DNA from: Micavibrio sp. UBA6145
GTDB taxonomy: Bacteria > Pseudomonadota > Alphaproteobacteria > Micavibrionales > UBA1664
Length of the DNA: 64,000 nucleotides
Direction of reading: 5' to 3'
Assembly: GCA_002423205.1 (NCBI GenBank)
Contig: DIUZ01000020.1
Coordinates: forward strand, 11,290 to 75,289
The notes under the pieces: generated by a model
Seen by the model: the letters and a program-made list of their open reading frames with translations, nothing else
What the model was told of the DNA's origin: nothing
Database searches by the model: none
Translations under genes and position numbers: made by a program
Shown here: piece by piece, positions 34,253 through 43,141 of the stretch
How the letters are laid out: each line of letters begins with the position of its first letter
How positions within the stretch are numbered: position 1 is the stretch's first letter

Positions 34253-34818
34253 AGCATATCCAGGAAGTTTTTGAGCATGCTGTGGCCGTGTTTGGTCATG
34301 ATGCTTTCGGGGTGGAATTGTACGCCGTGGATCGGCAGCGTCGCATGATGCAGGCCCATGATAACGCCGTCATCGCTTTGCGCGGTGACATGCAGATCCT
34401 TGGGCAGGGTTTCGCGTTCAACTGCCAGTGAGTGGTAACGCGTCACCTCGATGGGTGATGGCAGGCCGGCAAACACGGATGCGCCGCCATGTGTAATCAT
34501 CGATGTCTTGCCGTGCACGGGGTGCGGCGCGCGGATAACCTTGCCACCGAAGGCCTGACCAATGGCCTGATGGCCAAGACAGACGCCCAGCAGCGGCATT
34601 TTAGCGGCAGCGCATGCCTTGATAGTGTCGAGGCAGATACCGGCGTGGTCCGGATCAGAGGGCCCTGGCGATATCACAACACCCTGCGGCTTTTTGGCCA
34701 GAACGGCATCGACCGTGATCTGGTCATTGCGGTGGACTTCGACGTCCGCACCCAGATCGCCCAGATACTGGACAAGGTTGAAGGTGAAGCTGTCGTAATT
34801 GTCGATGAGGATGATCAT
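34249..34818 (-). CDS. trpG: Anthranilate synthase glutamine amidotransferase subunit
   Basis: Supplies ammonia from glutamine to TrpE. The 189-residue class I amidotransferase has MIILIDNYDSFTFNLVQYL, the oxyanion region VISPGPSDP, the nucleophile Cys in LLGVCLGHQAIG and the His-x-Glu pair in GVQFHPESIMT. It overlaps trpE by four bases (ATGA). It could also serve as PabA for folate synthesis if no other copy exists. Confidence 0.96.
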   Translation of the reverse strand: MIILIDNYDSFTFNLVQYLGDLGADVEVHRNDQITVDAVLAKKPQGVVISPGPSDPDHAGICLDTIKACAAAKMPLLGVCLGHQAIGQAFGGKVIRAPHPVHGKTSMITHGGASVFAGLPSPIEVTRYHSLAVERETLPKDLHVTAQSDDGVIMGLHHATLPIHGVQFHPESIMTKHGHSMLKNFLDML

Positions 34819-36293
34819 GACTGCACCTTTGAAAGATCAATCGCGTCCTGCGCGGCGCGCAGTAAGGCGCGGGCTTTGTTGACGCATTCCTGGTGTTCGG
34901 ACTCCGGTACGCTGTCGGCCACGATGCCTGCGCCTGCCTGAACATAGAGTGTGTTGTCTTTCAGCAGTGCGGTGCGCAGGGCGATGCATGTATCGACATC
35001 GCCGTTACCATCCAGATAGCCCATGCAACCCGCATAGAAAGAGCGGCGTTCGGATTCAAGGCGGTCGATGATCTGCATCGCACGGACCTTGGGCGCACCC
35101 GACACCGTACCGGCGGGGAAGCCCGCGAACAGGGCATCCAGCGGGTGAATACCGTCTTTCAGACGGCCTTCGACGTTGGAGACGATGTGCATGACATGCG
35201 AATATTTTTCGACGTTGAACTGTTCCGTCACCTTGACGGTGCCGGTTTCAGCGACGCGGCCGACATCATTGCGGCCAAGGTCGAGCAGCATCAGGTGTTC
35301 GGCGCGTTCCTTGGGGTCGGCCAGAAGTTCGTTTGCCAGTGCCATGTCTTCCGCCTTGTCGATCCCGCGTTTGCGTGTGCCGGCGATGGGGCGGATGGTA
35401 ACGTCGCCCTTGCGGACGCGGACCATGATTTCGGGTGATGATGCTATGAGCGAGAAACCGTCCAGCGTCATCAGTACCAGAAACGGTGACGGGTTCAGGC
35501 GGCGCAGTGAGCGGTAAAGTTCAACAGCCGGAAGATCGAACGGCGCAGAAAAGCGTTGCGAGAGGACGACCTGGAAAATCTCACCTGCGACGATGTCTTC
35601 CTTGGCGCTTAGCACCATGCTTTTGTAATCGGATTCGGTTGTGTGTGCCTTGATGGGCAGTGGCGTTGCAACAGTCGAGCCCTTTTCAGGTAACGGCATG
35701 TCGCCGCGCAGTAGCGTGTTTTTTGCGTCGTTCAGGCGTTGAACGGCGGCGTCATATGCCGCATCGGCATCACCCGTTACATCGCGTACCGGCACGGCCA
35801 GATGGACGATCTGGCGGATATTGTCGAACACGGCCATCAGGCTGGGTCGCATCATGACCGAGTCCGGGATGTTGATATTATCTGGTTTGGTGTCGGGTAC
35901 GGTGGGTTCGACATGATGGATCATGCCATAGCCCATATATCCGAACATGCCGGATGCAAGCATTGGCGGCGCATCTTCGGGCACCACGTCGATGCGGCTT
36001 TGCGCGACCAGTTTTTTCAGTTCGTCGATGGGTTTGTCACCGGACGAAGTCCAGACAATGTCGGGGTCCATGCCGATGGCGGAATAACGCCCCAGCACTT
36101 CGCCGCCGGTCACGGATTCCAGCAGGAGTGAATATTTGGCGGCCTTTGTCAGGCGCAGATAGGCGGAAACAGGCGTAAGGGTATCAGCAATCAGCGCAAG
36201 CGTGATCAGCTGTGTCTTGCCGGCATCCCGGTTTTTGCGGAATGCATCACGTGACGGCCAGATGGTTCCCAGTGGCTGCTCATGGTTGGACAT
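34815..36293 (-). CDS. trpE: Anthranilate synthase component I
   Basis: Makes anthranilate from chorismate. The 492-residue protein has the tryptophan-feedback motif LLLESVTGGEVLGRYS, EIFQVVLSQRFSAPF, LIASSPEIMVRV, IRPIAGTRKRG, DLGRNDVGRVAETGTVKV and GFPAGTVSGAPKVRAMQII. The ATG at 36293 has GGAAA seven bases upstream and overlaps the end of ppiD by 14 bases. No tryptophan-rich leader is visible because the upstream DNA is ppiD coding sequence. Confidence 0.95.
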   Translation of the reverse strand: MSNHEQPLGTIWPSRDAFRKNRDAGKTQLITLALIADTLTPVSAYLRLTKAAKYSLLLESVTGGEVLGRYSAIGMDPDIVWTSSGDKPIDELKKLVAQSRIDVVPEDAPPMLASGMFGYMGYGMIHHVEPTVPDTKPDNINIPDSVMMRPSLMAVFDNIRQIVHLAVPVRDVTGDADAAYDAAVQRLNDAKNTLLRGDMPLPEKGSTVATPLPIKAHTTESDYKSMVLSAKEDIVAGEIFQVVLSQRFSAPFDLPAVELYRSLRRLNPSPFLVLMTLDGFSLIASSPEIMVRVRKGDVTIRPIAGTRKRGIDKAEDMALANELLADPKERAEHLMLLDLGRNDVGRVAETGTVKVTEQFNVEKYSHVMHIVSNVEGRLKDGIHPLDALFAGFPAGTVSGAPKVRAMQIIDRLESERRSFYAGCMGYLDGNGDVDTCIALRTALLKDNTLYVQAGAGIVADSVPESEHQECVNKARALLRAAQDAIDLSKVQS

Positions 36294-38196
36294 TCTGGCT
36301 TTCCGGACCATACATTTTTTCGAGCCTGTCGCGCTTGATCAGGACATCGTGACGTTCGCGCAGATCGGCGTAGTACAGCGCGGCGACCGCCTGCTGCATC
36401 TGCTGTTCGATCTGGGCGCGTTCGCTGGCGTCGAGTTTAGCCGTGCCGGATTCAGGAATGCGTGCATCCAGCACCTGCGCCAGGATGACGCCGCCTTCGG
36501 TCGGGACTTTCACGACGGCGTTCAAATCGGTTTCATCGAACAGCCGCGTCAATGCGATGGGATCGTTGAGGCCGGCCACTTTCGACTGGCGGCTGACATC
36601 GCGTGCGGTTTTCAGGACCGCGCCGGATTCCTTGGCTGCCTGCGCAAAGTCTTTTTCACCCTTGGACAATTGCGTCGTCAATGCGTCGACGGCGGTGTTC
36701 ATGGCGGTGCGGCTTTGTTCCTCGTAATATTTTTTGGCTATGTCGTCGCGTATTTCGGCGAAATCACGGTCGCGTGTCGGGCGAACGCTGTCGATCGAGA
36801 AGGCGGCGTATGTGGTGTCATTAATCTGACCCAGATCGCCGGTTTCACCTTCCATCAGTTCAAACAGGGACGAAAGCACGTCCTTGTTTTGTGACAGGGC
36901 GGTCAGAAGCGGATCAGCATCGGCAGCCTGGAAATTGCCCTGCGCATCAATGGGACCGATGGTGCGGATCTGTACACCCATATCGGCGGCAATCTGGTCC
37001 AGCGTCTGGCCTGAACCGAGGGCTTCATCAACCTTGGTGATGCGGGCCTGCATTTCGCTATGCATGGCGTCGGATTCAAGTTCCTTGCGCAGGTCTGACT
37101 GCACGTCGGCCAGCGATTGCAGGCGCGCGGGCATGACGGAGGCAACGCGAATAACGTGCCACCCCAGCGGCGTTTTGATGGGGTTTAGAACCGTGCCGGA
37201 TTTTGCGCTGAAGATCGGGCCCGACAGTTCAGGCGGCAGGCCGTTCTGCTCAACATCGGTGGCGGCGCGGTAGGCCTGCGGTGCTATGGATTTCAGCGAC
37301 GTGCCCTTGCGCGCAGATTCTGATGCCGCTTTTGCTTTTGCTTCGTCGGTCAGGACGATCTGTTCGATCTTGCGGCGTTCGCCGATGCGGAATTGTTCTT
37401 TGCGTTCTTCATACGCGGTTTTTACATCAGCGGCGCTGATGGTGGCGGATGATTTAACGTCATCGGTCGAGAAGACGATGGCTTTGAATGTGCGCTCTTC
37501 GGGGATCTGGTACTGGTCTTTCAGTGTTTCGTAATAGGCTTTCAGTGTGTCTTCGTCCGCTTCGGCGTTCGCCTTTGCGACGGCCAGTTCCGGCGTCAGG
37601 GTGAAAAACATGATGTCGCGGCGTTCGCCGTTGTAACGGCCCATGGCGTCCTGCGCCAGTTGCGGCGTGTAGTTCACAGCGCCTTTGAGCGAGGCGTTGA
37701 TAATGCCGGAGGTGATGTCCTGGCGCATAGATTGCATCAATTGCGCTTCGTTCATGTTCTGGGTGCGGAGCAGGCGATTGAGCGTGTCCTGTGGTTTTTC
37801 ACCCGGCTGGATCTGCAATTTGATCATGTCGTGGACGCGGGTGGCGAGGTCGGCGCGGCTCAGCATAAGGCCTTCGCTGACGGCTTCCTGGCGCAGGGCT
37901 TCGCGCGTCACCATTTCATCCAGCAGGTTGCGCAGCAGGCCGAATTTGTAAGCTTCCTGCATGTTCATGTTCTGGGCCTGCAGGGACGGTGTCGCCTGGC
38001 GTTCGAATGTTTGCTGGTCGATTTTTACCTTGCCGATTTTTGCCAGTGTGGTGTCGGTGAAGCCATTCCGGAAAACGCCGTTGACGTCCATGAAGACCAT
38101 CCCGAGGGATGCCAGCATGACGAAACTGAGTGCGATGTACTTGATAGCCTTGGCACCGTGGCCTTCGCGAAAGGTATTGAGCATTGTTTTCAGCAC
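36280..38196 (-). CDS. ppiD: Membrane-anchored parvulin-type peptidyl-prolyl isomerase (PpiD/SurA-like)
   Basis: Periplasmic folding factor. The 638-residue protein has a short cytoplasmic N terminus, one membrane anchor (about residues 18-40), a SurA-N-like helical domain (about 45-190), and a parvulin-like domain (about 275-352, with the conserved SGPIFSAKSGTVLNPIKTPLGWHVIRV in parts). A second degenerate region and an acidic/basic C terminus follow. The parvulin active site is less complete than in catalytic parvulins, as in E. coli PpiD. It heads the trp operon and overlaps trpE, and diverges from tpiA. Confidence 0.88.
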   Translation of the reverse strand: MLKTMLNTFREGHGAKAIKYIALSFVMLASLGMVFMDVNGVFRNGFTDTTLAKIGKVKIDQQTFERQATPSLQAQNMNMQEAYKFGLLRNLLDEMVTREALRQEAVSEGLMLSRADLATRVHDMIKLQIQPGEKPQDTLNRLLRTQNMNEAQLMQSMRQDITSGIINASLKGAVNYTPQLAQDAMGRYNGERRDIMFFTLTPELAVAKANAEADEDTLKAYYETLKDQYQIPEERTFKAIVFSTDDVKSSATISAADVKTAYEERKEQFRIGERRKIEQIVLTDEAKAKAASESARKGTSLKSIAPQAYRAATDVEQNGLPPELSGPIFSAKSGTVLNPIKTPLGWHVIRVASVMPARLQSLADVQSDLRKELESDAMHSEMQARITKVDEALGSGQTLDQIAADMGVQIRTIGPIDAQGNFQAADADPLLTALSQNKDVLSSLFELMEGETGDLGQINDTTYAAFSIDSVRPTRDRDFAEIRDDIAKKYYEEQSRTAMNTAVDALTTQLSKGEKDFAQAAKESGAVLKTARDVSRQSKVAGLNDPIALTRLFDETDLNAVVKVPTEGGVILAQVLDARIPESGTAKLDASERAQIEQQMQQAVAALYYADLRERHDVLIKRDRLEKMYGPESQNVQP

Positions 38197-38208
38197 GCCT
38201 TCATGTTT

Positions 38209-38227
38209 GTCGGATTATGGGTCCGAC
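38209..38227. promoter_or_regulatory. Inverted repeat in the ppiD/tpiA divergent region
   Basis: GTCGGA at 38209-38214 and TCCGAC at 38222-38227 form a perfect six-base dyad with a seven-base spacer in the 69-base gap between the two start codons. It could be an operator or a short stem in the ppiD leader. Confidence 0.35.
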
Positions 38228-38230
38228 GGC

Positions 38231-38257
38231 TTGTAAAAATGATTCCGGCACTATAAA
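38231..38257 (+). promoter_or_regulatory. Possible tpiA promoter
   Basis: TTGTAA at 38231-38236 and TATAAA at 38252-38257 (five of six) with a short 15-base spacer. Transcription would start only a few bases before the tpiA ATG, so the mRNA would be nearly leaderless. Confidence 0.4.
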
Positions 38258-38265
38258 TACCCGAC

Positions 38266-38994
38266 ATGGCTATGAAAAGAACCCCCTTTATCGCTGGCAA
38301 CTGGAAGATGAACGGCACGCGCGAACAGGCGGCCAAGCTGTCTGCCGCGATCAAGCCGCAGGCGGGGGTCGATGTCGTCCTCTGCCCGCCCTTTTTGCAT
38401 ATTTCGGCGATTGTCGGGACCTGTGCCATCGGCGCTCAGGACGTGTCCGATCGTGATGACGGTGCCTTTACGGGTGATGTTTCCGCCAAAATGCTTGCCG
38501 ATATGGGCTGTAGATACGTGATTGTCGGCCATTCCGAGCGCCGCCAGTACCACCGGGAGACCGATGCCCTTGTCTCGGCCAAGGCTGCCAAGGCCATGGA
38601 AGCCGGGCTTATTCCGATCATCTGTGTGGGTGAAACCAAGGCCGAGCGCGAAGCGGGCCTTACTGAGGCCGTTATTGAGACCCAGATTGCCGGGTCCGTC
38701 CCAGCCGGGGCCACGGGGCAGAACATCGTTATCGCTTACGAACCCGTCTGGGCCATTGGCACCGGGCTGGTGGCCAGCATCGACCAGATTGCGCAGGTGC
38801 ACGCACAAATCCGTGGACTGCTTGAAAAGCGGCTTGCGGACGGGGGTATTTTACGCATTATATACGGCGGTTCGGTGAAAGCCGACAACGCCGCAGAAAT
38901 CCTTGGTTTGGACGATGTGGACGGGGCCTTGGTGGGTGGTGCATCCCTTAAGGCCGAAAGCTTTGTTGAAATTATCCGCGCAGTGAAGGTATAA
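38266..38994 (+). CDS. tpiA: Triosephosphate isomerase
   Basis: Interconverts DHAP and glyceraldehyde 3-phosphate. The 242-residue TIM barrel has FIAGNWKMNG (Asn and Lys of the active site), the electrophilic His in IVGHSERRQ, the catalytic Glu in IAYEPVWAIGTG and the phosphate loop YGGSVKADNA. The start is ATG 38266 or the ATG two codons later; neither has an SD. It is followed by secG nine bases later. Confidence 0.96.
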   Translation: MAMKRTPFIAGNWKMNGTREQAAKLSAAIKPQAGVDVVLCPPFLHISAIVGTCAIGAQDVSDRDDGAFTGDVSAKMLADMGCRYVIVGHSERRQYHRETDALVSAKAAKAMEAGLIPIICVGETKAEREAGLTEAVIETQIAGSVPAGATGQNIVIAYEPVWAIGTGLVASIDQIAQVHAQIRGLLEKRLADGGILRIIYGGSVKADNAAEILGLDDVDGALVGGASLKAESFVEIIRAVKV

Positions 38995-39003
38995 GTACGC
39001 CCA

Positions 39004-39375
39004 ATGCAAGAAGTCATCCTCGTCATTCATTTGATTCTGGCCCTGTCGATCATCGTCATGGTGCTGATCCAACGCTCTTCCGGGGGTGGTCTTGGCATCG
39101 GTGGCAGCTCCGGCGGTCTGGGCGATTTCGCCACTGCGCGCGGCGCGGCCAATGCACTGACCAAGGCGACCACGATTTGCGCCTTTTGCTTTTTCGGAAC
39201 CTCGCTGCTCCTGGCCTATATGGGCAAGGGTACCGCCAATTCCGGCCTGCTTTCCAATATTGATGCGCCTGCTGTCAGCGCCCCGGCCATGCCCGGTTCA
39301 CCGGCCGACACAATTACTGAGCCTGCGACGCCACCGGCTGCCAAGACACCTGAACCTCCGATCTCTAAAAAATGA
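39004..39375 (+). CDS. secG: Preprotein translocase subunit SecG
   Basis: Accessory subunit of the SecYEG channel. The 123-residue protein has the two-helix pattern: an N-terminal helix ([20 protein letters not shown]), the conserved cytoplasmic [18 protein letters not shown] loop, then [22 protein letters not shown] Pro/Ala/Thr-rich tail follows, as in other alphaproteobacteria. Its stop overlaps the pyrG start in ATGA, and tpiA-secG-pyrG is a common order. Confidence 0.93.
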   Translation: MQEVILVIHLILALSIIVMVLIQRSSGGGLGIGGSSGGLGDFATARGAANALTKATTICAFCFFGTSLLLAYMGKGTANSGLLSNIDAPAVSAPAMPGSPADTITEPATPPAAKTPEPPISKK

Positions 39376-41000
39376 CGCGATATATATTCATAACAGGCGG
39401 GGTTGTTTCTTCCTTAGGGAAGGGCCTCGCCGCCTCCGCTATTGGTGCGCTTTTACAGGCGCGCGGCTTCACTGTCCGCCTTGCCAAGATGGATCCGTAC
39501 CTGAATGTCGATCCGGGTACGATGTCGCCGTTTCAGCATGGCGAAGTATTCGTCACTGACGACGGTGCCGAGACCGATCTGGATCTTGGCCATTACGAAC
39601 GCTTCACGGGTCGTTCCGCCAACAAGAACGATTCCATTTCCGCTGGCCGTATTTTCATGAACGTCCTGCAACGCGAGCGCCGCGGCGATTATCTTGGCGC
39701 GACTATTCAGGTCATTCCGCATATCACGGACGAGATTAAAACATTCATCCGCGAAAAAGACGGCTCCGCCGACTTTGTGCTGGTCGAAATCGGCGGCACG
39801 GTCGGTGACATTGAATCCCTGCCGTTCCTCGAAGCCATTCGCCAGTTCGGCAACGAAGTGGGTGAGGCGCGTGCGCTGTTCATTCATACCACCCTGCTGC
39901 CGTATATTGCGGCCGCGGGTGAGCTGAAAACCAAACCGACGCAACACTCGGTCAAGGAATTGCTGTCGGTCGGTATTCGTCCGCGTATCCTGCTGTGCCG
40001 TGCAGACCGCGAAATCCCGGAAGATGAACAGCGTAAAATCGCCCTGTTCTGTAACATCGATCCGCAATGCGTGATCCCGGCGCTTGACGTTAAATCCATC
40101 TATGAGGTGCCGCTGTCCTATGGCCGCGAAGGTCTGGATACCCAGATCCTGCGCTGCTTCAATATGGACGCGAAGAAACCGGATCTTAGTGTCTGGGAAA
40201 ACATCAATCACCGCATTCAGAACCCTGAAGGTCATGTGCGCATCGGTATCGTCGGTAAATACACCGAACTGACCGACAGCTATAAGTCGCTGAACGAAGC
40301 GCTGACGCATGGCGGTGTTGCCAATAATGTTTCGGTCGACCTTGTGTTCATCGAGGCCGAGAAATTTGAAAAAGAAACCGATGCGATCAACGCGCTGGAA
40401 AATGTAAACGGCATTCTGGTGCCCGGCGGCTTCGGCCAGCGCGGCACAGAAGGCATGATCAAGGCGGTTGAATTCGCACGCACGCGCAAGATTCCGTATT
40501 ACGGTATTTGCTTTGGCATGCAGATGGCCGTCATTGAAGGTGTCCGCAATCTGTGCGGTATCAAGAATGCCAGTTCCACCGAATTCGGTGAAACATCGGA
40601 ACCGGTTGTTGGCCTGATGACCGAATGGATGAAGGGCAACGAGATTGAAGAACGCAAAGCGGCCGGCGATCTCGGCGGCACGATGCGTCTGGGTGCGTTC
40701 CCGGCCAAGCTTATTAAGGGCAGCCGCGCGGCGCAGGCTTACGGTTCAATCGATATCAGCGAGCGTCATCGCCATCGTTATGAAGTGAACACCAATTACA
40801 AAGCCGGCCTTGAAGCCAAGGGCATGGTATTTTCCGGGATGAGCCCGGACCAGCGCCTGCCGGAAATCGTCGAATACCCGGATCATCCGTGGTTTGTCGG
40901 CGTGCAGTTCCACCCCGAACTGAAATCCCGCCCGCTGGATCCGCACCCGCTGTTCGTGTCGTTTATCCGCGCAGCTTTGGACCAGTCACGGCTGGTTTAG
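39372..41000 (+). CDS. pyrG: CTP synthase
   Basis: Aminates UTP to CTP using glutamine. The 542-residue protein has the synthetase domain ([43 protein letters not shown]) and the glutamine amidotransferase domain with VPGGFGQRG, the nucleophile Cys in YGICFGMQ and the His/Glu pair in [11 protein letters not shown]. The start overlaps secG. PyrG and PyrH, both in this window, are consecutive nucleotide-pool enzymes but in separate operons. Confidence 0.97.
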   Translation: MTRYIFITGGVVSSLGKGLAASAIGALLQARGFTVRLAKMDPYLNVDPGTMSPFQHGEVFVTDDGAETDLDLGHYERFTGRSANKNDSISAGRIFMNVLQRERRGDYLGATIQVIPHITDEIKTFIREKDGSADFVLVEIGGTVGDIESLPFLEAIRQFGNEVGEARALFIHTTLLPYIAAAGELKTKPTQHSVKELLSVGIRPRILLCRADREIPEDEQRKIALFCNIDPQCVIPALDVKSIYEVPLSYGREGLDTQILRCFNMDAKKPDLSVWENINHRIQNPEGHVRIGIVGKYTELTDSYKSLNEALTHGGVANNVSVDLVFIEAEKFEKETDAINALENVNGILVPGGFGQRGTEGMIKAVEFARTRKIPYYGICFGMQMAVIEGVRNLCGIKNASSTEFGETSEPVVGLMTEWMKGNEIEERKAAGDLGGTMRLGAFPAKLIKGSRAAQAYGSIDISERHRHRYEVNTNYKAGLEAKGMVFSGMSPDQRLPEIVEYPDHPWFVGVQFHPELKSRPLDPHPLFVSFIRAALDQSRLV

Positions 41001-41132
41001 CGCATTTATTAGTCATAACGTTTATTTCTAGTGCTTTTTCCTGAATGGTGAGTTGCCATAAGCTGTTGCTTTGGGCAGAAATGTCGCAGTCAACAATTGT
41101 GGAAAACGCACGCTTATGGGACCATTGCGCTG

Positions 41133-42860
41133 ATGGGACACATCTTTTCCCGCCGCTGGCCCGTTCTGGTCCGGCTCGCTCTTATGCAGATCATTCTTCA
41201 GACGGCTTTCATGCCGGGAATGGTGCCCCATGCCTATGCGCAAGTGGTGCCTGAAACTTTGCCTGGTCCGGCGGACGCCAACCGCATTTCGCCGCAACCT
41301 GAGCGCCGCCTGCCGCCACAGGACAGCAAGATGACGTTGCAGGATCAAAACCTGCCAGGCACGGAAATGCCGGAAGGTGCAGATCAAATTCACCTGACAT
41401 TGAACGATGTCGTTTTCGAAAATGTAAATGCGTTCACCGCTAGTGAGCTTCGACCGCTTTATGCGGAGTATCTGGGCAAAGACATCACGCTCGACAAGGT
41501 GTATGGCATCGCAGGACGCCTGACGAAAATGTACCGCGAGCGTGGGTATTTCCTGTCGATGGCGTATGTGCCTGACCAGAAAATTGGCGGCGGCATCGTG
41601 CGCATTGCCGTGGTTGAGGGGCGCATTTCAGAGGTGGAAATGCAGGGAAACGCGCCGCAGGGCGGTGTTCTTTCGCGCTATGTTGCCTGGATACAATCAC
41701 GCCTGCCGGTGAAGTCGGATGAAGTCGAAAGTTTTCTTCTGCGCCTGAATGATGTCCCGGGTTATGATTTCCGCGCGGTGCTTTCACCGTTGCCGGATGC
41801 TGCGCCGGGGGCGGTCAAACTTGTGCTGGTCCCATCTAAAGAAAAAGGTCGCGGGCAGGTCAGTTTTGACAATTTCGGTTCGCGCTATCTTGGTCCTAAT
41901 GAATTGTCAGTCTTTTATTCCAAAAGCCTGTTGCCTATGAGCCAGACATCCGTATCGGCGCTTGTGTCCGCACCTGCGGATGAACTTCGGTATTTTACGG
42001 CCGAGCATTCCGTTCTTGTTGCGCCGGATGTGCGCGTAAAAGTGGCCGGAAACATCACGCGTTCGACGTCGGGTTATCGTTTAAAAAACCTTGATATCAG
42101 GGGCGATTCCAGTGATGTAAGCGCCGCCGTCGAGTGGCAGCCGGTGCGCCAGCGCGACCGCAATGTCGTGTTGTCTTTCACGCTTGAGCGCCGGAACACC
42201 GAAACCGAATTGCTTGAAACGCCGTTTTCAAAAGACCGGGTCCGCGCCGCGCGTGCGGCCGTGCGTTATGACGGCCAGAATTATTTCAGCGGATATGATT
42301 TTGCGGAAGTGACGATGAGTCGTGGTCTTCCGATTATGGGAGCAAGCCGCGAGAATGATCCCGATGTATCGCGCCCGGAAGCTGAACCTGATTTCAGCAA
42401 GCTTGAGGCGCGGATCACGCATCTGCACGACATGGGGCATGATCTGGTTCTGTCAGTATCTGGCGCGGGGCAAGTGGCATCAGGCCCCATGTATGCGTCA
42501 GAAGAATTCGGATATGGCGGGCAAAGTTTTGGCCGTGCGTATGATTCATCGGAAATTACGGGCGATCATGGTATCGCGGCGGCGGCGGAGCTTCAGTATA
42601 ACGGCCTTGATGTGGGTGATGTCTTTCAGGTCAACCCGTATGTGTTTTACGATGTCGGCCGTGTGTGGAACGAAGATGCAGGACAGCCGGAAACGGCATC
42701 TGGCGCATCGGCCGGTCTCGGCGTTCGGGGCAGTGTCCTGACCAAAACCAACTATAATCTGGGGCTGGCTTACCCGCTGACCCGCACCATCAGTGCGCCG
42801 GTCTACGGCAGCGGTGAAGACGGACCCCGTATGTATGTTCAGGTTAACCGGATTTTCTAA
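41133..42860 (+). CDS. Two-partner secretion transporter TpsB (ShlB/FhaC/HecB family)
   Basis: Outer-membrane Omp85-type pore that exports the TpsA partner encoded downstream. The 575-residue protein has a signal peptide ending at AYA/QVV near residue 36, a Pro-rich linker, a first POTRA domain (about 87-163: IHLTLNDVVFENVNAFTASEL to VVEGRISEVEMQG in parts), a second POTRA, and a C-terminal beta-barrel with the loop motif EFGYGGQSFGRAYDSSEITGD-like (split: EFGYGGQSFGRAYD, SSEITGD) that replaces the usual VRGY by GRAY. It ends in VNRIF. ATG 41133 gives a sensible signal peptide; a TTG 36 bases upstream is also in frame. Confidence 0.9.
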   Translation: MGHIFSRRWPVLVRLALMQIILQTAFMPGMVPHAYAQVVPETLPGPADANRISPQPERRLPPQDSKMTLQDQNLPGTEMPEGADQIHLTLNDVVFENVNAFTASELRPLYAEYLGKDITLDKVYGIAGRLTKMYRERGYFLSMAYVPDQKIGGGIVRIAVVEGRISEVEMQGNAPQGGVLSRYVAWIQSRLPVKSDEVESFLLRLNDVPGYDFRAVLSPLPDAAPGAVKLVLVPSKEKGRGQVSFDNFGSRYLGPNELSVFYSKSLLPMSQTSVSALVSAPADELRYFTAEHSVLVAPDVRVKVAGNITRSTSGYRLKNLDIRGDSSDVSAAVEWQPVRQRDRNVVLSFTLERRNTETELLETPFSKDRVRAARAAVRYDGQNYFSGYDFAEVTMSRGLPIMGASRENDPDVSRPEAEPDFSKLEARITHLHDMGHDLVLSVSGAGQVASGPMYASEEFGYGGQSFGRAYDSSEITGDHGIAAAAELQYNGLDVGDVFQVNPYVFYDVGRVWNEDAGQPETASGASAGLGVRGSVLTKTNYNLGLAYPLTRTISAPVYGSGEDGPRMYVQVNRIF

Positions 42861-43141
42861 CCGGTCTTTAAGCCATAGTCAGGCTAAGCCCTTATATTTT
42901 CTGCATTTTATTACGAATCTGAAATAATGATCTGGCCATACCTTTGTAGGTTTTTGGCCCGGATTTTGTGCCTGTGGTGACGTAAAGCGCGAAATATGGG
43001 GTTTTCGGGTGAATTTAAGGGGGCTTTCTGTTTCCTTTTTAAGCTCAAAATTTGCTCAAAACCCATACTAAAGTTTAGGTCCTAAGTGCATGATTTTCAA
43101 AATTAATTTCAGCTTTACCAATCCAGCGTAAACTTATCTTC
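42861..43141 (+). other. AT-rich spacer between tpsB and tpsA
   Basis: 281 bases without a supported gene, visibly more AT-rich than the surroundings. It contains the direct repeat GCTCAAAA at 43043-43050 and 43054-43061. No convincing sigma-70 pair or terminator was found. It probably carries the tpsA promoter and leader. Confidence 0.5.

Noticed and set aside
36280..36330. trp attenuator or Trp-rich leader peptide before trpE
   Set aside because: The DNA upstream of trpE is ppiD coding sequence and contains no run of Trp codons or terminator hairpin.
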